From assembly GCF_036373705.1 (NCBI RefSeq), contig NC_089868.1, positions 12,029,020 to 12,093,019 on the forward strand: a stretch of DNA of 64,000 bases, written 5' to 3'. The DNA is from Amia ocellicauda. Taxonomy: Eukaryota > Chordata > Actinopteri > Amiiformes > Amiidae. Position 1 is the stretch's first letter. Every line of letters begins with the position of its first letter. The position numbers were made by a program, and so were the translations under genes. Under the pieces are notes generated by a model, which worked only from the letters and a program-made list of their open reading frames with translations, ran no database searches and was not told where the DNA came from. Shown one piece after another: positions 12,939-23,091 of the stretch.

Positions 12939-14196
12939 CTTTGGATAGTAAGAATGAGTTATTTTTCTAGTTACTACTGTTTTTGTATTAAAATATTTAT
13001 CATGTATTAAATCAAACAGGTCTTACTATCTATTTGTTGCCTAGATTTCCCTTTCTATCAAAATTCAGACCAAATAGATAAGCTAGAAGACACATTTCAT
13101 AATTGCTCACAAACTAAACATTCTACTCTTGATGTGTTGTGACACTAAAGAAAAAATAAAGCTAAACTGGCTTCCATATGTGTCAAAAATTCACCAGAGG
13201 TGACCTTCTGAAAGCTGTTCTAGGAACCCCCCTAGAACAAATCGGTGGCCCTGCTCCAAACTCAGAATGCTGTAGGAAAAACTGCCACAGCATTTCATTG
13301 ATGATAATAACTGGTTTGATAGGTCATGGCTTATGAACCAAAGTATTTATGGTGGTAATTGTATCACTAGTTTTGCACTATTTGTAAACACACGTTACCC
13401 CATCATGCTTCATTCTTCTCTCAGGTGCCCTTCGGACATAAAAGGGAAGTGCATAAACTGCAGTGAGGATGTGACCTGTACATTTCTTCCAGAAACAGCC
13501 ATTCCCATTCCATCCTCCATAATGTATATGCAGGCTTTGCCATCAGTAAATGTGGTATTGACAGGTGTTCACCAAGGATTGTGAATTGTACACTGTATTT
13601 CATTTAATTAGTATTATTTAAGTGATGACTGCAGTAACAATGTGTGAAACCACAGTGATGTTGGAGTTGTGTATCCCCAGGTCCACAGGTTTTGTAACAG
13701 CAGCAATCATAATACTGCCGCACCGAATAAGCACAATAAAATGTGTAACTATAGAAGCACTTGGGAGATCATCAGCAAATCCAAGGACTTCAACAATGCA
13801 AACCTCCCACGGTAACCAAATTCAACGAAGCCCACGTTTACATTACTGCAAACTAAGCACAGAGTCCTCTGTTTGGTTTTGGACGTGTCTGGAAGCATGA
13901 CGGTGGTAAGTTACACTTTTGTTTGTGTGTTTTTAAACAATAAAAGGCAAAGTTTTAAAGGTGTGTGTGTATATTTATACAATAAATGGATATTCCAGTG
14001 GGTTTAGTTTTCAAAAGTTTGATTTGTAACAGTATTGTAAATCTAAGCACAAACACATTCACATAGAGCACGTAGAAGATCAAGTTAAAAACCTATGTAT
14101 ATCTTCCACAAAACATATTTTCCAAACCAAGAAGCATTCAGGTTGAATGTATTCTAGAAATACTCTAATCTTTGAGAATCAAATTTACAAAATATT

Positions 14197-14974
14197 TACA
14201 GTGCCTAGAGGAAGTATTATTCACTTTTTCACATTTTCACATTGCACCCTGCCATTTGGATGCATTTACATTTTTATTTTTGTCCACATTTGATTTTCAC
14301 AACCTACCCAACACTTTGAAGAGGAGGGATAATCTTCATAGTGAGACAACAGTTAATGAGAGAGAGAAAAAAAGTGGTTAAATAAGTATTCACCCCCTGA
14401 GTCAATTGGCTACTTGTTAGAACCACCTATGGCAGCAATTACAGCTGTGAGTCTATTGGGGTAAGTCTCTACCAGGTGTAGACATATGGAAATTCACCCA
14501 ATATTCACCCATTCTTCTTGGCAGAAGGACAGGAATCTTCAAGTCTTGCAACAGATTTTCACTCCGATTCAAGTATGGGCTTTGACTGGGCCACTCTAGG
14601 ACATTCACTTTCTTATTTTAAGCTACTCCAGGGATGCTTTGGCTTTGTGCTTGGGATCATTGTCCTGTTGAAATATAAATCTCCATCTCAGACTCAGGTC
14701 TTTCCCAGACTGAAGCAAGCTGTCTTCAAAGACAAAACTGTCTTACTTCTTGTCCCTCTTCCATACAGACCAGTACCTGAGCTATTGTTGACACAGGGAC
14801 ATTTTCTCCCATCACAGCCATGGAATTCCACTTAATGTTCATCAATGCTACAAGGGATATTCAATGCCTTTGAAACCTTTTTATACCCTCCCCTGATCTG
14901 TACCTTGTCACAACTTTATCCCAGAGTTGCTTTGAAAGCACGGGGGGTGAATTCTTCCAATAGGTGCTGTAAAT
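14197..14974. mobile_element. Tc1-like element remnant
   Basis: The ends are inverted: TTTACAGTGCCTAGAGGAAG on the left and TAGGTGCTGTAAA on the right. The interior (AAGTATTCACCCCCTGAG, TTTGACTGGGCCACTCTAGGACATTC, CAGACTGAAGCAAGC) is shared with the larger Tc1-like element at 49.6-50.9 kb, so this is an internally deleted, non-coding member of that family. Confidence 0.6.
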
Positions 14975-17900
14975 AGAAATACACAAATATTGTCTGATTG
15001 TTTGGTTGTTTGTTTTTGTCTTTTAGCAACATAGGCTTGAAAGACTCATACAAGCAGCAACTACATTCATAAATGAAATAGAAGAAGGCTCCTATATTGG
15101 CATTGTTGTCTTCAATAAAAGTCCAATAAAAAGACGACCATTGACAAGAGTAGATAGTAAAGCCACACGGTTAAGCATCATTCATGATTTACCTGATGCA
15201 GCACAAGGTGGGACAAACATCTGCACTGGACTGGATGAAGGATACAAGGTACCTTAATTCTTTCCTATTCTGGACTATTATGTTAAAAAATATAGATTAA
15301 CAATCATTCCAATGCACTTTTTTAAGGGTACAATACTTAATGATATTAGATTAGTGATTGATATATAGATTACAAAACAGTTGCCTAAATTAACACAAAA
15401 ATAAATACAGATCAGAATGACACACTTCTAAGCATTAAAATGATCTGTTCATATGAAAAAATGTATTTAGAATGTAATTAGATTATATATGAACAACTTA
15501 GCAACTAATTTCTCTGCTTCTGATGAAATGCCATTTTCTAGGTGGACAAATGTATCATTCCTCAGATGACTTTCAGTCCAATGGACTACAGAAAGCTTTT
15601 TTGGAAATAGCTGGTGAATCTCTTGAGGTTTGGCCAAATCAGTTACTATCATTCATTAAAGTGTGTTTTATGAATGTCGGTTATGATTGTCAGGTACTGG
15701 AGGGGAACATCCTAAAGCTTGAATAAGCCTCATCATGTTAAAGCTTTACTGGCAACAAAAAAAAAACAAAAAAAATGAAATGCTTTGCTGGTGTTGATTC
15801 ATTATTTCACATAGAAAGGGAAAAAGGGCTCTTATTATAATTGGAGATGATTAATTCTAAATGCTGGCACACATGAGTATTGCAATATCCATTTTCTTGA
15901 TATTGTTTCTTAAAACCAATTGAAGGCCATTAGTAGGATTTTACTTCAGATCACATATATAAAAATATTTTGTTTGCAGCTGGGCTGCCAAATACTGTCC
16001 CACATTCATCTTTAAGCACTCCAAGGGGCTTCATAACAGTCAGAAATGTAAAAGAATTATTGTAACTAGGGAGAAACTGTGATAAAACAAAACACACAAG
16101 ACTCTGTTGAGTTTATGGGAATGTATTAGGACTGCCCCTTATTCCAGTTCAGTATCACTGTTTCCATATTTTAAGTCAAATTGTTTTGATTCAATGTGTA
16201 AAAGGTGCACAGGGAGCAAGAATAGGACATTTAAACATTAAAAAGCAGCTTGGAAAGTCAGTACTAATAAGAATAGCCAACTTAATAACTGTGTAGGATA
16301 TAAAGAATTGGGAAACAATTTACTGTAGAACAATCTGAAAAACAGTTTAGACAACTATATACGACTCAAAGGTTAATTTTGCTGAATGAAATGAATGATC
16401 ATTACATAATGTTCTATTTAAGTCAGCAGCATTATTCATTTCCCCCAAATTATCAATCTTCATCAGTTCTGACTATGAAGCAATAATGAAACATGGTCTG
16501 ATTAATCCAATTTTCCTAGATCACAACCAATGGGGGAAGCTTGGATCAGTATGAAAGAGTTGAAGGAGAGTTTCATATTGACAGCACCATTGGCAGGGAT
16601 ACAGCCATCTTTGTTACTTGGAAGATGGACTCCCTACCTGAGATTGGCATACATGGTCCTAATAATACCAACGAGTATCAAAGGACTGATTTTGAAATAA
16701 ATTATAATTTACAGTATGCTTGGCTGCACATTCCAGGAGAAGCAAAGGTATTGTAACATCATTTTTCTTTAGCACTAGGTCAATCGCTGAAGGTTTGAAT
16801 TCACTGGAGACTGCTTTAAATCCAGTCTTTCAGCACTAGCAGAGGCCCACACTGAAAGTTAATGTAAACACATATATATATATTTTGAATTACTTGTGTC
16901 TGTTACTAAATTGAAACAGACAAATATTCAGTTATTTTGTTGTATCATATGAGAATTTAGATTTAAGCATATTTTTAACAATATAGGATTTAGAACTTGT
17001 TTAGAAACATGCCGTACAAAACTCTTAGCAATTAATTGTGTTTTTAATTGAATTATTTTATTTTTATGAAGGCTGGCAAGTGGAAGTACTTAGTTGAAAA
17101 TAGGGCCACTAAGGGGCAGACTTTTACAGTAACATCAAAAGCTGTTGATTCAGAAGCAAGACCTTTGACAGTGAACACATATATAAAAGAAATGACCAAG
17201 TTACGGCACACATGGATGATTGTTGCAGAGATCTTTAAAAACGGTTCACCAGTTTTGAATGCTACAGTCAAAGCCACTGTGGAGTCAAATGGAAAAACAC
17301 ATGAACTAGAGCTTTGATAATGGAGTAGGTAAGTTTGCATAGTTTTCAAGAAGTATGACCAGATTTAAAAATCTTACCTACTTAGAAACTTTGAACCTGC
17401 ATGATCACTAATGTATCAGACAGGAAACAATAACCCTTGCCAAGGTCAAAAACAGAACTCAGTGTAAAACTGCATGCATTATTTTTCATATGAAAAATAC
17501 ATATTTAAAGATTTAAGACAAATATTAAGTCCATGACCAAATCAAACTCTAAATTAGAAACATGTACTCAATCATGGGATTCATGTATTGGCAGAAGTCA
17601 CTTTATCAGTTTCTAATTTGGTCTAGGACTCACAATTTCACACCTATTAGGAAAAGCAAGACTAACCAATCTAGGAAAAAAGATACACAGGCAACAAGAA
17701 GCTATTGTGACTATTCATATTCGAGTATTCTTGTTTACTTAGGCAGTAATAACATTCCTAATCCAGGATGTATTTTTATTTTTTCTTCCATTTCCTTGTT
17801 TTGAAGGTGCTGACATTGTGGGAAATGATGGGGTGTACTCGTGTTACATTCAACCCAAAGCAGGAATTGGAAAATACACCTACAGATTGAGTGTCAGGGG

Positions 17901-18039
17901 CACTAACAAGACAACCAATGTAGGGGCACCGGCTGGAGAAAAATCCCTGTATGTCAAAGGGTATCTTGTAAATGGTAAGGGAATTTTTCTTGAAGAAGCA
18001 AATTAATTTGCCTCACTACAATAAAAGCTGGTTTTATTT

Positions 18040-18070
<31 letters not shown>

Positions 18071-20277
18071 GAATATTTAGGTCCCTGCTAGAAATAAAAG
18101 ATTTATAAATTTATATATATATATATATATAATAGATGAGCAAATAAATAAATTTGAAAAAAAACTTTGAGCTTTAAAACAGCTTTTCCCTCGCACATCC
18201 ATATTACTTTAAAATGTAGAGAAAAGAGAATGATGAACCAATATTTAACACTGTTTATTATTTTTTCTGATCAACTTCTTTCTGTGTTAAACTGAACAAC
18301 AAGTTGGATGAGCTTTTCAAATCTCATGGAAATCTTCCATTTGCAGTAGTAAAGTATGTGAGGTATGTGGACAATGCTGTTCCACTGACTTGTTGCTGTG
18401 ATTGTGTTAACATGTCAACTCCTCTGAATGCAGGCACAGTGCACATGAACCCACCCAAGCCTTCATTCAGGCCTGATCTGAGGGTCTCTGTGGAGGATTT
18501 CAGCAGGACCAAAATTGGGCAGACATTCGCAGTTACTAAACCACCAACAAACACAGATTTTCTCCCTTCTTGCAAAATTAATGATCTGGCTACAGTTTTT
18601 GAAAAGCGTACAATAAGACTGACTTGGACAGCACCAGGAGATGACCTTGATATAGGCACAGGTAGTCAATTCCTGTTTGATCTGATCACACGTATACTTA
18701 TATTTTGGAGATCTGACATTGCGCTTCAATAATGAGAAGGGTAGCCCATTTGTTGTAAATGCTCGTATTTTATGTATATTTCAACACTGAATGGCATAAG
18801 GACACTGAAGTCATCCACAGACACAATGATTTACTGAACATGTTCACTTAGTTTAATCATTCGGCCTCACTGATCATAATACAAACCAACAAGCGCTTGT
18901 GAGTTTTACAGACAATGATCTACAATATTTGTGTTGAAAGCATTGCAAGTCAATATGAAAGTTCCTTTACTGAAGCTTCTCTGGTGCCTCCTAAGGCAAA
19001 GCACATTGAAGAAGGAACTATACAGATGTATAGTGAGGAGGTTAGGTTACATGTTGTAGTGTGGTTTCACCAAGAAAACATGGAATACAACATGGTGCAC
19101 AATTGAGCAAACGAGGTGCAGGAATCTAGAACACAGTTAATGTATTGATTCATTTTTTGCTTGCAGCTGCAGAGTATGAAATAAAAAAGGCTAAAACCAT
19201 ATTTGAACTGAGAGATGGATTTGAGAATGTGACCCAACTGAATACGTCACATTTCACCCCGTCACCAGCTGGAACCAGGGAAGAACTGGCATTTCCACTG
19301 GAAGACATGGATACAATGATCAACACCATTGTGTACATGGCCATCTGTGCTCTGGATGATTCTGGACTGAAGTCAGAAATGTCCAACATCGCTCAGGTAG
19401 TAATAACAGAAGTCCCTATCCCACCTCAAGCAGGTGTTATCAGCATCAGTAGGGAAAACCATCCTGCTAATCCAATGGCTGTTGGAATAGCTGTGAGTGC
19501 TGTGACTTTAGGTGTGTGTTTAATTTTAGGTCTTGTTCACTCATTATGCACCACAGGAAACGTGGGGAATACACAGTTCCCTTGTTCCCAGATAATGTTT
19601 TAGAAAAGCTCAACACCTATAAGGATGTATAAGGAGTGAAATGTGTATGCAGGGGAGACCAGAGCTGGTTGTCATACTTTTTACTCAATCTTATATTTCT
19701 CTGGCCATGTACATAATATACCACTATTTTCAATTCTACATGAAATTATAATATATTGTACGCAAATGGACATTGTTTAGATCTTCATTCTTCACTTCAA
19801 CATGCCAGGGGGTTGGTTTTCACATAATATGAGTTTGGTTGTCACAGTTATATTTGTTGCCTTTTTAACAAACAATAACACAACAATATATATTCTTAAC
19901 ACTATTGATATTCATTAATTGAACATTTATTGAATATATATCCTTTGTTGTAACTGTTTTATTACTTGACTGGGTGTGAGGCGCAGATAACTGGAAGGCA
20001 AGTTTCTGTACTTCATTTGGAAAAATACCAAAATAAATATCAGACACCTTGGATATGTATTCCACTAGTTGCCTCTCCATCTCAAAAGGAAAGATCTGTC
20101 TATTCTTAATGTATCCAAATTATGCCGTTCTTCCCTGTATGTCCTCTACATCTGCAATCTCGACATGTGACAACCAGTCCCAAATGTCATGTGACAACTT
20201 GCCTCAACCAGACTGTTGTGCTAACTTTATGCTGACTACCTGACATGATGTGTCATAGCCTTCCTGTCATGCACACA

Positions 20278-20283
20278 AATAAA
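20278..20283 (+). promoter_or_regulatory. Possible polyadenylation signal of the CLCA pseudogene
   Basis: AATAAA is about 675 bases after the terminal TAG at 19601-19603. It is the clearest candidate in the 3' flank but could be chance in AT-rich DNA. Confidence 0.25.
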
Positions 20284-20493
20284 TATGCCTCTGGGTTTTC
20301 CAAGAGTATTCAGTATTATCAATTATGAAAAAATGAGCAGGACTGGCATCTGTCTCTGGTGAATAAAACTGTACCAATAGCACCATCTGGTGTTTTTCTT
20401 TATAAGACTCTTCAAGCAACTAGTGAATGAAATTCTGCCACTGAAGAGTCACTTAAATAGAATTACTATCTGATGCACTGTCCAAAAAAACCA

Positions 20494-20856
20494 TATGAAT
20501 CCAAACTAACGTATTTATACTAAAGAAATACAAAAATGACTACAAAAGAAAAAGTCAGTCATTTTTCGAGATTTAGGATTATACTGTAAAGACCCTGTTC
20601 GCCCATTTTCTCATTGGAAATTGTTACATTTCAATATATCAAACTTTGAGAAAACGGGTGAATTTATGTCTTTACAGTATAATCGTAAATCTCGAAAAAC
20701 GACTGACTTCTACATCTTTTGTAGTCATTTTTGTCTTGCTTTAGTATGAATAAATGTTAGTTTGGATTCATGTTGTTATTTTCTGACTTTATGTGAACGA
20801 AAAGACACAAATTCGCCCGTTTTCTCATTGGAAATAGTTACATTTCAAAATATCAC
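20494..20856. repeat. Foldback (palindromic) element
   Basis: Bases about 20494-20630 and 20640-20775 are near-perfect inverted copies. GAATCCAAACTAACGTATTT pairs with AATAAATGTTAGTTTGGATTC. ATGACTACAAAAG pairs with CTTTTGTAGTCAT. TATACTGTAAAGA pairs with TCTTTACAGTATA. A third, partial arm (ATTCGCCCGTTTTCTCATTGG...) follows at 20811-20856 and stops exactly where the kinase-related sequence begins. It looks like a MITE-type insertion and holds no coding sequence. Confidence 0.75.
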
Positions 20857-20860
20857 TGTG

Positions 20861-22063
20861 TCGTCACCGCGGAAAGGAGGCTACGGGCACAAGGAGAGAG
20901 GGATGAGAGCACATTAAAGGGATACTCCAGACCAGACCTTTGAATATTCACATTCTGAGCCCAGGAATGCAAAAACCATACAGACACAAATATTGTATAC
21001 TGCGCAACAAAATGGTAAATTCACACCTTAGACATGTCTTATTCATCGCTGCAATAACCGGAATCCTACCGAGAACCTAACCTGGTTAACAAAATGTCCT
21101 GAAGGGGTTGCCATCGTAACCTGGCAATAAAGGCATGTGCTTCCGGTTCTGTATGCAGGAGAGATCTATTTTTGGAACTATAAGATCTGATTTCAAATAG
21201 TCTAATTAAGTCATCAAGGCTTATGAATCCTAACTGGCCCTCGGTGGTATAGATTTAACTTTGCTTTGGTGACATTCAATGAAATGGTTTTAACCGTAAT
21301 GGATCCACGAGAGGATTACAGTGGCCCTCTGCTCTCACTTTAATACTGCATTACCTTGTATTTTTCGAGGCACTTGTAGGAATTAATTGGCAATCCTCTT
21401 TTCATACATGACGCTGAGGCGAGACAAAAGACAGACAGCGTGTGAATATACATTTAGAAACAGCACTGGTCAATAATTCTGCAGCTGCAACAAAGTGCCA
21501 ACTTTACTGCAGAGTAAGGAAGTAAAAAAGTCAAAGAAGACCTTGCTAATGCAGTGCATTGGTGTATTCCATAAAAACACATGACTAGATTTATCCATCT
21601 TTGCTCTGCTTACAAATCTCTCTACATCACCAAGGATTACGATATCTCCTTTTTTCAGCGCCTTGTTGGCCACATTTTCGGATCTGTCTTTGTCCTCAGC
21701 CAGCAGCACCTATTAGAGCAACACAGAATCAAGATGGTCAAACTCCACTCTCAACCCCAAGATCTAAATTCACAACACAAGCATTGTCGTGTAAATATTT
21801 ATTCTCCACATTTCCTATTAAATTACTGATCGTTGGTTCTGCCCCACATTATATCCATGATAACTCTGATTACTGGGATTTACCTTCCCAAAAGTGCCAT
21901 GCCCCAGCACGGCAAAAGATTTATAGTCCTTGACACCAGAACCCAGAAGCCGCTGCCCCCTGCAGAAGAGAGAGGGGGGAGAATAGTCAGTTGCAAAAAT
22001 AAATGACAATTCACTTAATTCAATAATCCAAAGAGTTTCATCCTGCAAATTGAGCACTTTCAT
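20861..22063 (-). pseudogene. Truncated second copy of the PKN-like kinase locus
   Basis: On the minus strand, 21959-21884 encodes the glycine loop (FAVLGHGTFGK) after a good acceptor (TCTGCAG). Bases 21718-21617 encode the next exon (VLLAEDKDRSEN...NKALKKGDIV) but its donor is lost, and the usual VAIK has become VANK. Bases 21420-21393 keep only the start of the alpha-C exon (YEKRI). Bases 20880-20861 keep the start of a downstream exon (PPFRGDD). Intron sequence at 20881-21300 resembles that at 33528-33850 of the intact kinase, but everything corresponding to about 33850-35130 is missing. It is therefore a segmental duplicate with an internal deletion, ended on the left by the foldback element. 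Confidence 0.8.
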
Positions 22064-22311
22064 GTTGAGAGGAGGAACAACAAAACTGTGGCCCTAGAAA
22101 AGTTCAGTTCCCTAGGGATATTACTGATGAATATTATTTCAAAATAAAATACATAAATAGATACATACATAGTTATTGGCCAATGTAATGGTCAATTCAC
22201 AGTGTCATGTATATTGTCTGATCTCTATAATCACTTCAAACACACTTGAAACTAATTAGAATTTTGTAATGCTGTTATACTCTTCGTAACATGCAGTATA
22301 TATAAATACAC

Positions 22312-22318
22312 ACACACA

Positions 22319-22391
<73 letters not shown>
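22312..22391. repeat. (CA)n(TA)n microsatellite
   Basis: A run of CA dinucleotides passes into about 27 TA dinucleotides. Simple sequence; the Tyr/Ile-rich translations are meaningless. Confidence 0.95.
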
Positions 22392-22397
<6 letters not shown>

Positions 22398-22439
22398 AAT
22401 AACCATTCATTGTTTTAAACTCATGATTGCTATTGTTAA

Positions 22440-23045
22440 GGTGCAGTGTATCAGGCACCCCAGTGAATGCTTCCAGTAACGGATGAGACCTTTCTGCAGG
22501 AGACGAGCGCTCGGGAAGGAAAACTTCACAGACACTGAAGTCTGTTTGTTTATCTTCGTTTATTGAAAGTTTCACACAGCCTTTTATACATTTACAAGCA
22601 GTATTTCAAAGGAGTTTGGGGGCACTCCCGAAACTGGATATCTTCTTGGCATATGTCCGGGGCAGTTCCGAGACATGGGAAGCGATAATTAATAAGGTAT
22701 TCTTTATAATTAGTTTAAGCAGGGAGGCGTTGATATCAATGACACAGGAAACAAAATTTCGTAAGGTTTTCTTTGTAATTAGTTCAGTTATGGAAGCGCT
22801 GGTACCAAGGACACACTGTACTAATAAGAACGTATTAATACATAATTTTGGTTCGTTACCCAAGGAATTTCCACGTCAGCAGAAATTGTTTCTGTCTGCC
22901 ACACAGATAAGTCTGAGCAGAGAAATCATAATGTGAGCAGAGAAATCCTAATAAAAATAAGTTTTAACTAGTACCTTTCTGGAAAGTTTCTTATATTTTC
23001 TAACAGTTATACAGTGGGTATATACAGTACATAGGGGGCAATTTT
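22440..23045. other. Unclassified repeat-like stretch, possibly LTR-derived
   Basis: No exon is recognised here. The words GACGAGCGCTCGGGAAGGA and TTTATTGAAAGTTTCAC resemble the block at about 31100-31140 (GAGCGCTCGGAAGGAAG, TCTTTATTTACGAG), which is itself part of an LTR-like repeat. This suggests the same family in a diverged form. Confidence 0.3.
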
Positions 23046-23091
23046 ACCCCAACAGCTATTAAGTGGTAGGTTGATTAGATAATCATCTTAC

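Larger units (their letters stand above)
7812..19603 (+). pseudogene. CLCA-family gene, nearly full length but broken (pseudogene)
   Basis: Recognisable exons: 7812-7958 (ATG, signal peptide MSLTLIIFMLFTSIGISS), 8618-8761, 9232-9382, 11023-11128, 13425-13554, 13681-13905 (VWA start, DVSGSM), 15027-15248, 15542-15627, 16520-16747, 17072-17328, 17807-17974, 18434-18661, 19167-19603 (membrane segment AVGIAVSAVTLGVCLILGLV, stop TAG). Lesions: TAA at 9292-9294; TAA at 11040-11042, which replaces the Glu of the HExxH protease motif (reads H-stop-WAH); TAA at 13813-13815; and a frame break near 17311-17318, where LLDNG has lost two bases or gained one. The 172-base exon present in the upstream gene at 299-470 is missing between 15248 and 15542, which would also shift phase. 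Splice sites are mostly kept, so the decay is fairly recent. Large introns hold LINE, hAT and Tc1 insertions. Confidence 0.85.

Noticed and set aside
7812..13905. TAA stops in the CLCA copy as recoded codons
   Set aside because: The intact neighbour uses sense codons there, and a frameshift and an exon loss also occur, so pseudogene decay explains them.
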